DNA of 32,534 nt from Halorubrum distributum JCM 10118 (GTDB lineage Archaea; Halobacteriota; Halobacteria; Halobacteriales; Haloferacaceae). A model generated the notes under the pieces. The model did not search any database. It saw only the letters and a program-made list of their open reading frames with translations, and was not told the origin of the DNA. Made by a program: the position numbers and the translations under genes. Shown here piece by piece: positions 1 to 8,585 of this stretch. The stretch spans positions 25,833 through 58,366 of the forward strand of contig NZ_AOJN01000051.1 in NCBI RefSeq assembly GCF_000337335.1. The letters are read 5' to 3'. Every line of letters begins with the position of its first letter. Position 1 is the first letter of the stretch.

Positions 1-561
1 GCGCTCGGCGAGATCGACCGCATGGCCAGCGCCCTCGGCCTCCCGGACAACGTCCGCGAGACCGCCTCCGTCATCTACCGCCGCGCGCTCGACGAGGACC
101 TGCTCCCCGGCCGCTCCATCGAGGGCGTCTCGACGGCCTCCCTGTACGCCGCGGCCCGGCAGGCGGGGACGCCGCGCAGCCTCGACGAGATCGCCGGCGT
201 CTCGCGGGTCGAGAAGGACGAGATCGCGCGGACGTACCGCTACGTCGTCCGCGAGCTGAAGCTGGAGATCCAGCCCGCCGACCCCGAGAGCTACGTCCCG
301 CGGTTCGCCTCCGACCTCGGCCTCTCCGACGAGGCCGAGCGCCGCGCCCGCAGCCTGCTCGACACGGCGAAGGAACAGGGGATCCACTCCGGCAAGTCGC
401 CGGTGGGGCTCGCCGCGGCCGCCGTCTACGCCGCCTCGCTGCTCGTCAACGAGAAGGTGACTCAGAGCGAGGTCAGCGAGGTCGCGAACATCAGCGAGGT
501 CACCATCCGGAACCGGTACCACGAGCTCCTCGAGGCCGAGGACTCGGTCGCGCTGAACTGA
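1..561 (+). CDS. tfb: Transcription initiation factor IIB (TFB), 5'-truncated by window edge
   Basis: The frame is open from base 1 to a TGA at 559-561, giving 186 residues. It is the C-terminal core of archaeal TFB: two cyclin-like repeats, the first covering the early part (SIEGVSTASLYAAARQAG, then the SLDEIAGVSRVEKDEI helix pair) and the second from about residue 95 to the end (SPVGLAAAAVYAASLL, then an HTH-like EVANISEVTIRNRY). TFB bridges TBP on the TATA box and RNA polymerase, and its second repeat contacts the BRE. Full haloarchaeal TFBs are a little over 300 residues, so the zinc ribbon and B-reader lie upstream of the window. The ATG at 22 is an internal methionine, not the start. 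Haloarchaea carry several TFB paralogues, and the core alone does not say which this is. It is convergent with the cupin gene, 50 bp away. Confidence 0.95.
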   Translation, partial: ALGEIDRMASALGLPDNVRETASVIYRRALDEDLLPGRSIEGVSTASLYAAARQAGTPRSLDEIAGVSRVEKDEIARTYRYVVRELKLEIQPADPESYVPRFASDLGLSDEAERRARSLLDTAKEQGIHSGKSPVGLAAAAVYAASLLVNEKVTQSEVSEVANISEVTIRNRYHELLEAEDSVALN

Positions 562-611
562 CGCGTCGCTCCGCGTCCGAGGGTCGCGGCGTCCGGAGGC
601 CGCTTCCGTTT

Positions 612-1100
612 TCAATCGCCGTCTTCGCCGTCCCAGTAGTGTACGTCGTCGCCGGTCCGGTAGTACCCCGACAGCGACCGTTCCTCGCGGCCCCCCGGCG
701 GCGAGCCGACGTAGACGCCGAACTTCTCCGAGTCCGGGTACAGGGTCACGTCGGGCTCGCGCATCGTCGAGACGACGAGGTAGCGCAGGGTCTCGTCGCC
801 GTCGTTGACGACCCGGTGCGCACCCGAGGCGTCGGCGGGGAACGCGGCGTACTCCCCCGGTCGAAGCGGGTGCGTCTCGTCGTCCAGCCGCAGCGTCCCC
901 TCGCCGGCGAGGACGTACAGCGCCTCCTCGTTGGCCGCGTGGTAGTGGTACGGCCACGAGCGCTCCCCCGCCGGCAGCTCGTAGAGGCTACAGCCGAGGG
1001 CGTCGCCGCCCGCCGCCTCGGCCAGTTGCTTCCGCCGCCAGGCGGCGTCGTCCGCGTCGGGCGTCGTCCACGACAGGTCGTCCGCGTTGACTGGTGGCAT
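612..1100 (-). CDS. Cupin-fold protein
   Basis: A 162-residue single-domain cupin. Metal-ligand candidates are H52 and H54 (in WPYHYH), E58/E59 and H95 in the second cupin motif (ASGAHRVVN). The middle (ALYVLAGEGTLRLDD, then PLRPGEYAAFPA) is the usual beta-barrel pattern of small mononuclear cupins that act as sugar-phosphate isomerases, dioxygenases or sugar-binding proteins. The substrate cannot be read from the sequence. The C-terminal tail (GGREERSLSGYYRTGDDVHYWDG) is aromatic-rich and lies outside the core. The gene is divergent from the Nudix hydrolase with 125 bp between starts. The AT-richer stretch at about 1122-1133 is a possible TATA region for it. Confidence 0.85.
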   Translation of the reverse strand: MPPVNADDLSWTTPDADDAAWRRKQLAEAAGGDALGCSLYELPAGERSWPYHYHAANEEALYVLAGEGTLRLDDETHPLRPGEYAAFPADASGAHRVVNDGDETLRYLVVSTMREPDVTLYPDSEKFGVYVGSPPGGREERSLSGYYRTGDDVHYWDGEDGD

Positions 1101-1225
1101 GGACTACCCTTATGCGGGAACGGCAAAGTCGTTCGCGTCGCCGAGGGAGCGGCCGCCGCCCGGCCCTTCGGCCCGGCGCGGTCGGGAGCCGAAACCGCGA
1201 AGGCGGCGCGTCGCCACCCGACCGT

Positions 1226-1699
1226 ATGGAGACGACTCGCCACTTCACGGCGACGACCTACATCGTCCACGACGGGGCGACCGCGCTTCACGACCACGAG
1301 CGGCTCGGAATCAAGCTCCCCCCAGGCGGCCACGTCGACCGCGACGAGCTCCCGCACGAGGCCGCGCGCCGCGAGGTCCGCGAGGAGACGGGGTTGACCC
1401 CGGAGCTCGTCGCGACGGAGTCACCGATTACCGGGCCGAACACCCGCGGGCTCCCGGAGCCCGCCCACCTGATGCTCCACGACATCAACGTCCACGAGGA
1501 CGGGTCGGTGGGCCACCAGCACGTCGACCACCTCTACTACGCTCGCGTCGACTCGCGGCAGATCGCCCCCGACGGCGACGACGAGGTCGACCCGGCGCGC
1601 TGGCGCTGGTACACGCCCGCCGAGCTGGCGGCGAGCGACCTCCCGGACGACGTCGTCGACCTCGGCCGAGAGGCGATCGCCGCGGTCGACGAGCGCTGA
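1226..1699 (+). CDS. Nudix hydrolase
   Basis: A 157-residue protein starting at the ATG at 1226; the longer open frame from 1094 adds an Arg-rich, non-acidic stretch that looks untranslated. It has a perfect Nudix box: G35, E41, R49-E50, E53-E54 and G56 (GX5EX7REVREETGL). E53 and E54 are the expected Mg ligands for hydrolysis of nucleoside-diphosphate-linked substrates. The second half (HVDHLYYARV, then WRWYTPAEL) is the usual Nudix beta-sheet and final helix with the WxxxxEL-type motif. The substrate (NTP sanitising, NADH, ADP-ribose or other) is not determined. It is divergent from the cupin gene and followed by 157 bp before the next gene. Confidence 0.9.
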   Translation: METTRHFTATTYIVHDGATALHDHERLGIKLPPGGHVDRDELPHEAARREVREETGLTPELVATESPITGPNTRGLPEPAHLMLHDINVHEDGSVGHQHVDHLYYARVDSRQIAPDGDDEVDPARWRWYTPAELAASDLPDDVVDLGREAIAAVDER

Positions 1700-1856
1700 C
1701 CGGAACGGGCGGCCAGGTGCGCCGATCCCGGTCGGGGGAGACCGGCTCCGGGCGCGCCACCGCAGTCGACCGGTTCGAACCGCGATCCGCGGCGTCAGAC
1801 GGCCGTCTCACGCTCCGGAAGGTATTTGGGTCGGTGTTGGCGACGTAAACGCAAGG

Positions 1857-4124
1857 ATGGACGCACAGCGACGGGAGGCGATCGCCGAGTGGGACGACCG
1901 CTCGTTCTCCGACGGGTTCGCGGGGCTCGGCCGGATCGTCGACGACGGGTTCTCCGGCGCGGCGACCGACGGGACCGGGTGGATCTTCCTCGTCGACGGG
2001 CGCGTCGTCGGCGTGGTCGACGCCACGCTCGACGCCTTCGCCGACGCCTCCGGGACCGTCTACCGGGCCCCGGACGAAGCGCTCCCAGTGCTCTTCGCGA
2101 TGCAGGAGCTGGACGGCGAGCCGCGAGCGAAGTACTACACCAAGGACACGCCCCTGCGAGAGGCGGACCAGAAGCTCTCACAGGGCGGGTTCACCGGCTA
2201 CATCGAGCTGTCGGAGAACGTCCTCTCCGGCGACTACTACGTCGCCTACACGGGCGGCGAGTCGATGGCGGCCGCGTACGTCGGCAACGCGAGGCGGCTG
2301 GAGACGGGCGACGACGCGTTCGACCTCGCCGCCGACGAGGTCGGCATCTACACGGTGTACGAGGTCGACCTCGACGTCCGCCCGCTCCCGGACGGCGACG
2401 ACGCGGGCGTGTCGAGCGCCGCGGTCGGCCCCACCGACACCGCCGGTTCCGACGGCGCGGCCGACGCGGACGAGGAACCGACCGACGAGCCGGCGGACGG
2501 CGGGGGCGACGTCGAGCCGGAGGCGGACGGGGACGACGGCGGTCCGACGAGCGCCGTCGACCTCGACGCGAGCGCCGGCCCTGACGACGGGGCGGCCGCC
2601 GCGGGCCGAAGCGACGAGTCGGCGGGCGTCAACGCGAAATCGGCCGCGGACGACCGCGACGAGGTCGATCCGAGCGAAGGGGTGGGTGCGAGCGGCGACG
2701 CCGCCGGGGCCGACGGGCCGACGCCCGACGAGGTCCGGATCGGCGACGCCGAGTCGGCCGAGCGAGACACCGACGGTTCGGCCGTGACGGGCCGCGCGCG
2801 CCGGTCGTCGACCGAGTCCGACGGAGCGTCCGCTCCGGGGGCCGAAACCGGGGAACCGGGCGACGCGAACGCCGCCGACGCGCCGGACTCCGAGGACGTC
2901 TTCTCGGAAGAGGCCGAGTGGCGGGAACAGAAGTCGATCCCGGCGCTCGACCCCTCCGAGGCGGGCAGGGAGCCCCGGAGCACCGAGGAGCGCCGCGAAG
3001 CCGCTTCGCAGCGCTCCCGCTCGGGCGACGACCGCGGCCGGGCGGAGCGGAGCGGGTCGAACGCGAACGGCGGGTCGCCGTCGCCGCGCTCCACCGAGAC
3101 GGCGTCGGCGCCGTCTGCGGTGTCGAAGCGCGACGGGCGCGACGCGCGGGGCGACGCCGACCCCGATCGCGTCCGGAAGCTCGAGGCGGCCTTAGAGGAG
3201 ACGGAGACGGAGCGGCAGTCGCTCGCGGACGAACGCGACCGCCTGGCGGCCGAGCGCGACGAGGTCGAGTCGGAGCGCGACGAGCTGGCCGACGAGGTCG
3301 AACGGCTCGAGTCCGAGGCCGAGGACCTCCGGGAGGAGCGCGACCGGCTCCGCCGCGAGCTCTCGAACGCGAAGGAGCGCCTCCCGGACGCGGAGCGGAC
3401 GCTCACGCCCGCAGAGGCGCGCAACGGGACGAACCTGTTCATCAGGTACGACTCGAAGGAGGGCGCGACGCTGGCGGACGCCCACGAGGGGAGCGCCGAC
3501 CGCGAGGCGCTCCGCGAGAACCTCCGGGTCGAGCACCACACGAGCTTCGAGACGGACGGCCTCGCGGTGGACGGCAGGCCGTTCGCGGAGTTCCTCGAGG
3601 ACACCATCGAGTACGGCTTCACCCGCTGGCTCGTCGAGGACCTCCCGTTCGAGGTCCGCGGCACCGGCAACGAGGGGACGCTCCGCGACCTCTACGACGC
3701 CCTCCCGGAGATCGATCGCGCCGAGATCGGCGGGACGGTGTCGATCGAACTCCGCGAGGGCGGCGAGGAGGTGCGCGAGCAGCGGTCGTTCGACCTCGTG
3801 TTGCGCGACCGGATGGGCCACCCGCTGTTCGTCGCCGACCTGAACGACAGCCGGGATCCGACGCCCGAGGGAACCCTGGAGTCGCTCGTCGAGAACGGGC
3901 GCGACATCGCGGCGTCGAACGAGACGTTCGCCGGGGCGTTCGCGGTGACGGAGAGCTTCTTCGAGCCGGGCGCCTTAGAGACCGCGAGCGACGCGGTCGG
4001 CGGCGGCCTGTTCAGCCGGTCGAAGCGAGCGAGCTTCGTGAAGCTCTCGCGCAAGCAGGGGTACCACCTGTGTCTCGTCGAGGCGCGCGACGGCGGGTTC
4101 CACATGACGGTCCCGGACCTGTAA
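1857..4124 (+). CDS. Large acidic coiled-coil protein, conserved haloarchaeal type, unknown function
   Basis: 755 residues in four parts. An N-terminal globular domain (about 1-175) starts MDAQRREAIAEWDDRSF and ends in YEVDLDVRPLPDG. A long, very acidic, low-complexity linker (about 176-438) is rich in Asp, Ala, Gly and Ser. A heptad-rich coiled coil (about 439-508) contains repeated ERDEL/ADEVERLE-type units. A C-terminal globular domain (about 525-755) ends FHMTVPDL. There is no signal peptide or membrane segment, so it should be cytoplasmic. The C-terminal strand pair FDLVLRD then FVADLND resembles the core of a PD-(D/E)XK fold with Asn in place of the Lys; this is only a structural guess. 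The ATG at 1857 lies about 32 bp after the TATA-like ggtatttggg at 1821-1830. The function is not recognised. Confidence 0.85.
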   Translation: MDAQRREAIAEWDDRSFSDGFAGLGRIVDDGFSGAATDGTGWIFLVDGRVVGVVDATLDAFADASGTVYRAPDEALPVLFAMQELDGEPRAKYYTKDTPLREADQKLSQGGFTGYIELSENVLSGDYYVAYTGGESMAAAYVGNARRLETGDDAFDLAADEVGIYTVYEVDLDVRPLPDGDDAGVSSAAVGPTDTAGSDGAADADEEPTDEPADGGGDVEPEADGDDGGPTSAVDLDASAGPDDGAAAAGRSDESAGVNAKSAADDRDEVDPSEGVGASGDAAGADGPTPDEVRIGDAESAERDTDGSAVTGRARRSSTESDGASAPGAETGEPGDANAADAPDSEDVFSEEAEWREQKSIPALDPSEAGREPRSTEERREAASQRSRSGDDRGRAERSGSNANGGSPSPRSTETASAPSAVSKRDGRDARGDADPDRVRKLEAALEETETERQSLADERDRLAAERDEVESERDELADEVERLESEAEDLREERDRLRRELSNAKERLPDAERTLTPAEARNGTNLFIRYDSKEGATLADAHEGSADREALRENLRVEHHTSFETDGLAVDGRPFAEFLEDTIEYGFTRWLVEDLPFEVRGTGNEGTLRDLYDALPEIDRAEIGGTVSIELREGGEEVREQRSFDLVLRDRMGHPLFVADLNDSRDPTPEGTLESLVENGRDIAASNETFAGAFAVTESFFEPGALETASDAVGGGLFSRSKRASFVKLSRKQGYHLCLVEARDGGFHMTVPDL

Positions 4125-4205
4125 CCGTCACGGGGCGCTGTCGGAGCGGCTACCGGGAGCGCAGAAACGCGGCAGATGCGCCGGCGGGCGAAATCGAAAG
4201 CGCGG

Positions 4206-4511
4206 TCAGTTCTCGAGTTCTGCGGCGTCGTCGATCCGCATGGAGCCGAGCTTCTCGACGGTCTCGTCGAGCTTCTCGTCGAGTTCGTCGACGAACTCGT
4301 GGGTGCGCTCCGTGGTGATCGCGCCCTGGCTGGACGGCTCGATGAGGTTCTCCTCCTCGAGGACGCGCAGCGAGTACCGGACCTTGTGGTGCGGGTAACC
4401 GGTCTCGTTCGACATCTTCACGATGCCGATCGGCTCGTTCTCGATGACCATCCGCAGGACTTGGAGGTGGCGTTCCAGCATGTCTACCTCCTTCTCTAAT
4501 CGATCTATCAT
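4206..4511 (-). CDS. Small winged-HTH regulator with C-terminal coiled coil
   Basis: A 101-residue protein starting at the ATG at 4511, chosen because a TATA-like cttttaaac lies about 31 bp upstream; the longer open frame to 4646 would read through that promoter. The N-terminal helix (MIDRLEKEVDMLERHLQVL) is amphipathic. The HTH core (about 28-58) reads GIVKMSNETGYPHHKVRYSL, then RVLEEENLIEPS with a wing. The C-terminus (HEFVDELDEKLDETVEKLG) is a charged helix suited to dimerisation. This layout fits small archaeal wHTH regulators; the ligand and targets are unknown. It is divergent from purA, with 293 bp between starts, so either gene or both could be regulated from the shared intergenic region. 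Confidence 0.85.
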   Translation of the reverse strand: MIDRLEKEVDMLERHLQVLRMVIENEPIGIVKMSNETGYPHHKVRYSLRVLEEENLIEPSSQGAITTERTHEFVDELDEKLDETVEKLGSMRIDDAAELEN

Positions 4512-4537
4512 GGCACATGTTAACTCGTCATGCCCCC

Positions 4538-4546
4538 GTTTAAAAG
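4538..4546 (-). promoter_or_regulatory. TATA-like box of the small wHTH gene
   Basis: On the minus strand this reads cttttaaac. Its centre lies about 31 bp before the ATG at 4511, which would give a leaderless or near-leaderless transcript. It stands out against very GC-rich surroundings. Confidence 0.5.
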
Positions 4547-4687
4547 TTGCTGTCGGCGGCCGGGGAGGCCTCGTCAGATCCCACGCTTTGACGTGGCAGT
4601 AGTTAACGTGTTCGATCGCAGCACGGCAGACGGAGAGCGTACGCACGGGAGAGCGCGCGAGGGAGGCGTCCCGGAGCGATCTCGAGA

Positions 4688-4709
4688 GAATACACGAACG
4701 AGCGTATTC
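4688..4709. promoter_or_regulatory. Inverted repeat GAATAC-N10-GTATTC between wHTH gene and purA
   Basis: Perfect 6-bp arms at 4688-4693 and 4704-4709, with a further cgtatt copy at 4721-4726. A TCTCGAGA palindrome (4680-4687) abuts the left arm. The arms are AT-richer than the rest of the intergenic region and lie about 100-115 bp before purA. A dimeric regulator could bind here; nothing in the sequence names it. Confidence 0.3.
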
Positions 4710-4770
4710 ACAGTATCGGGCGTATTTTCTGATCCACGTCTGTGCCGGTCTCGCGGTCGGAGACCGTAAT

Positions 4771-4780
4771 CGGTTTTACC
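4771..4780 (+). promoter_or_regulatory. TATA-like box of purA
   Basis: The stretch cggttttacc is centred about 29 bp before the purA ATG at 4805, which fits leaderless transcription and supports that start. Confidence 0.5.
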
Positions 4781-4804
4781 CCCCGCGGGGAATCGGCAGG
4801 TCGT

Positions 4805-6154
4805 ATGACACTCACCATCGTCGGCTCCCAGCTCGGCGACGAGGGCAAGGGCGCGCTCGTCGACCGGTGGGGAGGGGACGCGGACGTCGTAGTCCGTTAT
4901 CAGGGCGGCGACAACGCCGGCCACACCGTCGTCGAAGGCGGCGCGGAGTACAAGCTCTCTCTCGTTCCCAGCGGCGCGGTCCGGGGGACCGTCGGCATCC
5001 TCGGCAACGGCTGCGTCGTCAACCCGCGCACGCTGTTCACCGAGATAGACGACCTGCGCGAGCGAGGGCTCGACCCCGACGTACGCGTCGCCCGCCGCGC
5101 GCACGTCATCATGCCGTACCACCGCGTGCTGGACGGGATCGAAGAGGAGATCAAGGCCGACGACGACGCCGGCGACGAGGTCGGCACGACCGGCCGCGGC
5201 ATCGGCCCGACGTACGAGGACAAGGCCGGCCGCCGCGGGATCCGGGTTGCGGACCTGCTCGACCCCGACGCGCTCCGCGAGAAGCTCGAGTACGCCGTGC
5301 CGCAGAAGCGCGCACTCGTCGAGGACGTGTACGGGCTCGACCTCGACGACGACCGCGCCGAGGCGTTCGACGTCGACGCGCTCCACGAGGAGTTCGCCGC
5401 GATCGGCGAGCGCCTCGCCGACGAGGGGATGACCGTCAACTGCTCCGACTACCTCCACCGCCGCCACGAGGCGGGTGACGCGATCGTGTTCGAGGGGGCG
5501 CAGGGGACCCACATCGACGTCGACCACGGCAACTACCCGTTCGTCACCTCCTCGAACCCGACGGCGGGCGCCGCGGCGGTCGGCTCCGGCGTCGGCGTCA
5601 CGACCGTCGGCGACGGCGATGTCGTGGGCATCGTGAAGGCGTACCTCTCGCGCGTCGGCGAGGGGCCGCTCCCGACCGAGCTCGACGGCGACGCCGACGA
5701 GGAGGCGCTCGCCGACGAGATCCGCGAGAGGGGCGGCGAGTTCGGCACCGTCACCGGTCGCCCGCGCCGGATCGGCTGGCTCGATCTCCCGATGCTCCGG
5801 CACTCCGCGCGCGTCTCCGGCTTCACGGGCGTCGCGGTCAACCACGTCGACGTGCTGGCCGGGCTCGACGAGCTGAAGGTGTGTACGGGGTACGAGCTGG
5901 ATGGAGAGACGCTCGACACCGTCCCCACCACCACCGACCGGTGGGAGCGCTGCGAGCCGATCTACGAGACGCTCGACACCTGGGAGGAGTTCGATTCCTC
6001 GGCGGTCGCAGAGGCGGGCTACGACGCGCTGCCCGAGGCCGCACGCGAGTACCTGGAGTTCCTCGCCGACGAGATCGACACACCGGTCTACGCCGTCGGC
6101 GTCGGTCCCGACCGCGAGGAGACGGTCGAGCTGACGAACCCGTTCGACGAGTAG
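4805..6154 (+). CDS. purA: Adenylosuccinate synthetase
   Basis: 449 residues, close to the usual length of about 430. It joins IMP and aspartate using GTP to make adenylosuccinate, the first committed step to AMP. Visible signatures: the N-terminal GSQLGDEGKG phosphate loop (D12 and K15 region), GDNAGHT at 35-41, TTGRGIGPTYEDK, the GAQG then GNYPFVTSSNPTAG segment, and the late RPRRIGWLDLP. The start at 4805 is supported by the TATA spacing and by family alignment beginning MTLTIVG; the open frame extends upstream to 4742 but adds nothing family-like. It stands alone, downstream of the divergent small wHTH regulator, and is followed at 92 bp by a membrane protein gene. Confidence 0.97.
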   Translation: MTLTIVGSQLGDEGKGALVDRWGGDADVVVRYQGGDNAGHTVVEGGAEYKLSLVPSGAVRGTVGILGNGCVVNPRTLFTEIDDLRERGLDPDVRVARRAHVIMPYHRVLDGIEEEIKADDDAGDEVGTTGRGIGPTYEDKAGRRGIRVADLLDPDALREKLEYAVPQKRALVEDVYGLDLDDDRAEAFDVDALHEEFAAIGERLADEGMTVNCSDYLHRRHEAGDAIVFEGAQGTHIDVDHGNYPFVTSSNPTAGAAAVGSGVGVTTVGDGDVVGIVKAYLSRVGEGPLPTELDGDADEEALADEIRERGGEFGTVTGRPRRIGWLDLPMLRHSARVSGFTGVAVNHVDVLAGLDELKVCTGYELDGETLDTVPTTTDRWERCEPIYETLDTWEEFDSSAVAEAGYDALPEAAREYLEFLADEIDTPVYAVGVGPDREETVELTNPFDE

Positions 6155-6246
6155 GGTCGCGCCGAGGGTTCCGGAGCCGACCGCGGCGTGCGGGCGAGTA
6201 GCGCGGACGGCGGACGCTTTTCACGGTCGAACGCGATCCCCCGGGC

Positions 6247-7062
6247 ATGGCCGAGCCCTCCGCCGGTCCGTCAGCCGACGCGCCGCCGGCCCCGGAACCG
6301 ATCGTCGAACGCACGTTCGCGCACCTCTCCCGGCTGCTCCCACTCGCGCTCGTCCCGCTCGCGACCGCCCTGTTGAAGGTCAGCGACCTGTTCGCGGCGT
6401 CGCGGACGAACGGGATCTCGATCCGGGCGTCGTTCCCCGTCTACCGGTACGACCTCTGGAGCTTCGTCGAGTCGCCGACCGGGGGCGGGCTGTCGGTGTC
6501 GCTCCCGTTCGGGACGCTGGAGCCGGTGCTGCTCTTCGTGCCGCTGCTCGGCGCGTACGTGGTCGTGTCGGGCGCACTGAGCGCGGGTTACTTCGGCGCC
6601 ATCGCCGAGGGCATCACCACCGGTCGGTTCGACTTCGCCGCGGGCGTGCGGCGGTTCGGCGTCCGGATGATACTTCTGGAGGCGATCGTCATCGTCGCGC
6701 TGGCGGCGGTGTTCCTCCCGCTTCTCGTCGTTCCGCCGCTGTTCGTGGTCGCGATCCTCGCGGCGCTGGTGCTCTCGTACCTGTTCTTTCCGACTGCCTA
6801 CGTCCTCGTGTTGGAGGACCGCGACATCCGGTCCGCGGCGCTCCGGGCGCGCGACCTCGTGGGAGAGCACAAGCCGATCGGCTTCTTCCTCTCCGTCGCG
6901 GTCGTCACGGCGCTCTGTTCGGTCCCGCTGAGCCTCCTGACACATGCGGGGCCTGCCGGCGCCCTGCTCGCGGCGGTCGTCGCCGCGCCGCTCGGCCTCG
7001 CGTTCAACGTCGCGACGGCGCTGAAGGTCGCCGAGATGGCCGACGTGGAGACGGTGGAATGA
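6247..7062 (+). CDS. Multi-pass membrane protein, haloarchaeal type, unknown function
   Basis: 271 residues with a Pro/Ala-rich N-terminus and about five to six hydrophobic segments: residues 33-48, 95-118, a long pair at about 140-185 (rich in Val, Leu and Phe), about 211-232 and about 236-258. Between segments lies a basic loop GRFDFAAGVRRFGVRM and a cytoplasmic-looking LEDRDIRSAALRARDLVGEHK. The arrangement, with an amphipathic loop before paired helices, recalls small glycerophosphoryl-diesterase-type or DUF4013-type integral membrane proteins, but I cannot assign a family. A cttttcac stretch at about 6217-6224 is a plausible TATA element 27 bp before the ATG. The gene is convergent with the aldo/keto reductase, 28 bp away. 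Confidence 0.85.
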   Translation: MAEPSAGPSADAPPAPEPIVERTFAHLSRLLPLALVPLATALLKVSDLFAASRTNGISIRASFPVYRYDLWSFVESPTGGGLSVSLPFGTLEPVLLFVPLLGAYVVVSGALSAGYFGAIAEGITTGRFDFAAGVRRFGVRMILLEAIVIVALAAVFLPLLVVPPLFVVAILAALVLSYLFFPTAYVLVLEDRDIRSAALRARDLVGEHKPIGFFLSVAVVTALCSVPLSLLTHAGPAGALLAAVVAAPLGLAFNVATALKVAEMADVETVE

Positions 7063-7090
7063 GTAACCGACGGGGTGAACCGGCCGCTCC

Positions 7091-7954
7091 TTACTGCGGG
7101 TCGACGCGGTTCAGGGCGGCGCGGTCCTCGTCGGTGAGCGTCAGGTCCGCCGCCGCGAGGTTGGATTCGAGGTGGTCGACGCTCGACGTGCCCGGGATCG
7201 GGAGCGTCACGTCGGAGTGGTCGAGGAGCCACGCGAGCGAGACCTGCTGCGGCGTCGCGTCCCGCCGCTCGGCGACCTCGTCGAGCACCTCGCCGGCGTC
7301 CTCGTCGTCGACCGCGTACATCGGTCCCCACGGGATGAAGCCGACCCCGTGGTCCTCGCAAGCGGCCAGCACGTCCTCGTCGTCGCGGTGGCCGACGTTG
7401 TAGCGGTTCTGGACCGTCGCGATGTCGACGATTTCCATGGCGGTCTCGAGCTGCTCGACGGTGACGTTCGAGAGGCCGACGTGGGCGACCTGCCCGGCGT
7501 CTTTCATCTCCGCGAACGCGTGGACGGACTCCTCGAAGTCGGTGTCCGGGTCCGGGCGGTGGTACTGGTAGAGGTCGATCGTGTCGGTCCCCAGTCGGTC
7601 GAGGCTACACAGCACCTGGTTCTTCAGGAAGTCGGGGTCGCCGTGGGGGAGCCACTCGCCCTCGCGGTTGCGGAGCAGGCCGGCCTTCGAGGCGACGACC
7701 ACGTCGTCGGGGTCGCCGAGCGCCTCGCCGATCAGCCGCTCCGAGACGCCCGGCCCGTAGGAGTCGGCGGTGTCGACGAAGTCGACGCCGAGTTCCACGG
7801 CTCGCCGGAGTACGTCCTTTGCGTCCGCCTCGTCCTCGGGGCGGCCGATGATCTCCTCACCGGTGATCCGCATCGCGCCGAATCCAAGGCGGTTGACAGT
7901 CAGCTCACCGCCGATGTCGAACGTGTCGCTCGCCGTTAGTGAGTCGGATGGCAT
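7091..7954 (-). CDS. Aldo/keto reductase
   Basis: 287 residues, a single (beta/alpha)8 NADPH-dependent oxidoreductase domain. The catalytic tetrad is complete: D61 and Y66 (DTADSY), K90 (VASKAG) and H132 (YQYHRPD). The C-terminal PIPGTSSVDHLESNL is the nucleotide-binding loop motif that contacts the NADP 2'-phosphate in this family. The physiological substrate is unknown; YhdN/Gfo-like general stress AKRs look most similar by eye. It ends 28 bp from the convergent membrane protein gene, and its start is 142 bp from the divergent Lrp-type regulator. Confidence 0.93.
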   Translation of the reverse strand: MPSDSLTASDTFDIGGELTVNRLGFGAMRITGEEIIGRPEDEADAKDVLRRAVELGVDFVDTADSYGPGVSERLIGEALGDPDDVVVASKAGLLRNREGEWLPHGDPDFLKNQVLCSLDRLGTDTIDLYQYHRPDPDTDFEESVHAFAEMKDAGQVAHVGLSNVTVEQLETAMEIVDIATVQNRYNVGHRDDEDVLAACEDHGVGFIPWGPMYAVDDEDAGEVLDEVAERRDATPQQVSLAWLLDHSDVTLPIPGTSSVDHLESNLAAADLTLTDEDRAALNRVDPQ

Positions 7955-8065
7955 GTCCGTCCGATTGCGGTGCCGCGCGGAAAGCCGTGCGGGTGGCGGA
8001 AGCGACGGCCGCTGTTCGCCGCGTCGGGGGACGTCGACGACTCGCCCGTGTTGCGCCCGTCGCTA

Positions 8066-8075
8066 CTCATAAACC
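8066..8075 (+). promoter_or_regulatory. TATA-like box of the Lrp-type regulator operon
   Basis: The stretch ctcataaacc is centred 26 bp before the ATG at 8097, which fits a leaderless transcript for the regulator-aminotransferase pair. Confidence 0.55.
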
Positions 8076-8096
8076 GCCCCCGCGCGATCGTGGGGT

Positions 8097-8585
8097 ATGG
8101 ACGCCGAGCGCGAGGTACTCGACGTGTTGGCGCGGAACGCCCGCGAGGACATCGACGACATCGCGGCCCAGACGGGCCTCGACGCGGCGGCGGTCGCGGA
8201 CGCGATCGACGCGCTGGAGGCGAAAAGCGTCGTCCACGGCTACCAGGCCGTCGTCGACTGGGACCGCGTCGACGAGGGGAAGATCCGGGCGGTCGTCGAG
8301 ATCAACGTCGAGCTCGACCGCGAGACCGGGTACGAGCAGGTCGCCGACCGGATCGCGAAGTTCCCCGCGGTCGACGCCTTACACCTCGTCTCCGGCGACT
8401 ACGACTTCGCCGTCGAGGTGCTCGGCGAGAACATGCAGGACGTCTCCGAGTTCATCTCCGAGCAGGTCGCGCCGATGCCGGAGGTTACGCAGACCGTGAC
8501 TCACTACATCATGGAGACGTACAAGGACGGCGGGATCCGGTTCGAGGACGGCGACGACGACGACCGCCTCTCCGTGTCGCCATGA
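8097..8585 (+). CDS. Lrp/AsnC family transcriptional regulator
   Basis: 162 residues: an N-terminal winged HTH (about 1-50; REVLDVLARNAREDIDDIA, then LDAAAVADAIDALEAKSVV) followed by a RAM-type effector-binding domain (about 65-145; IRAVVEINVEL, then LHLVSGDYDFAVEVLG). The G-D-Y-D segment is the usual turn that forms the small-molecule pocket between subunits. The acidic tail (EDGDDDDRLS) is outside the domain. The stop overlaps the next start as ATGA, so it is translationally coupled to the aminotransferase. The simplest reading is a regulator that senses an amino acid handled by that enzyme and acts on its own operon; this is inference from context. Confidence 0.93.
   Translation: MDAEREVLDVLARNAREDIDDIAAQTGLDAAAVADAIDALEAKSVVHGYQAVVDWDRVDEGKIRAVVEINVELDRETGYEQVADRIAKFPAVDALHLVSGDYDFAVEVLGENMQDVSEFISEQVAPMPEVTQTVTHYIMETYKDGGIRFEDGDDDDRLSVSP

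Noticed and set aside
1771-1782. tRNA T-arm-like CGGTTCGAACCG
   Set aside because: It is a simple palindrome; no acceptor, D or anticodon stem can be built around it.
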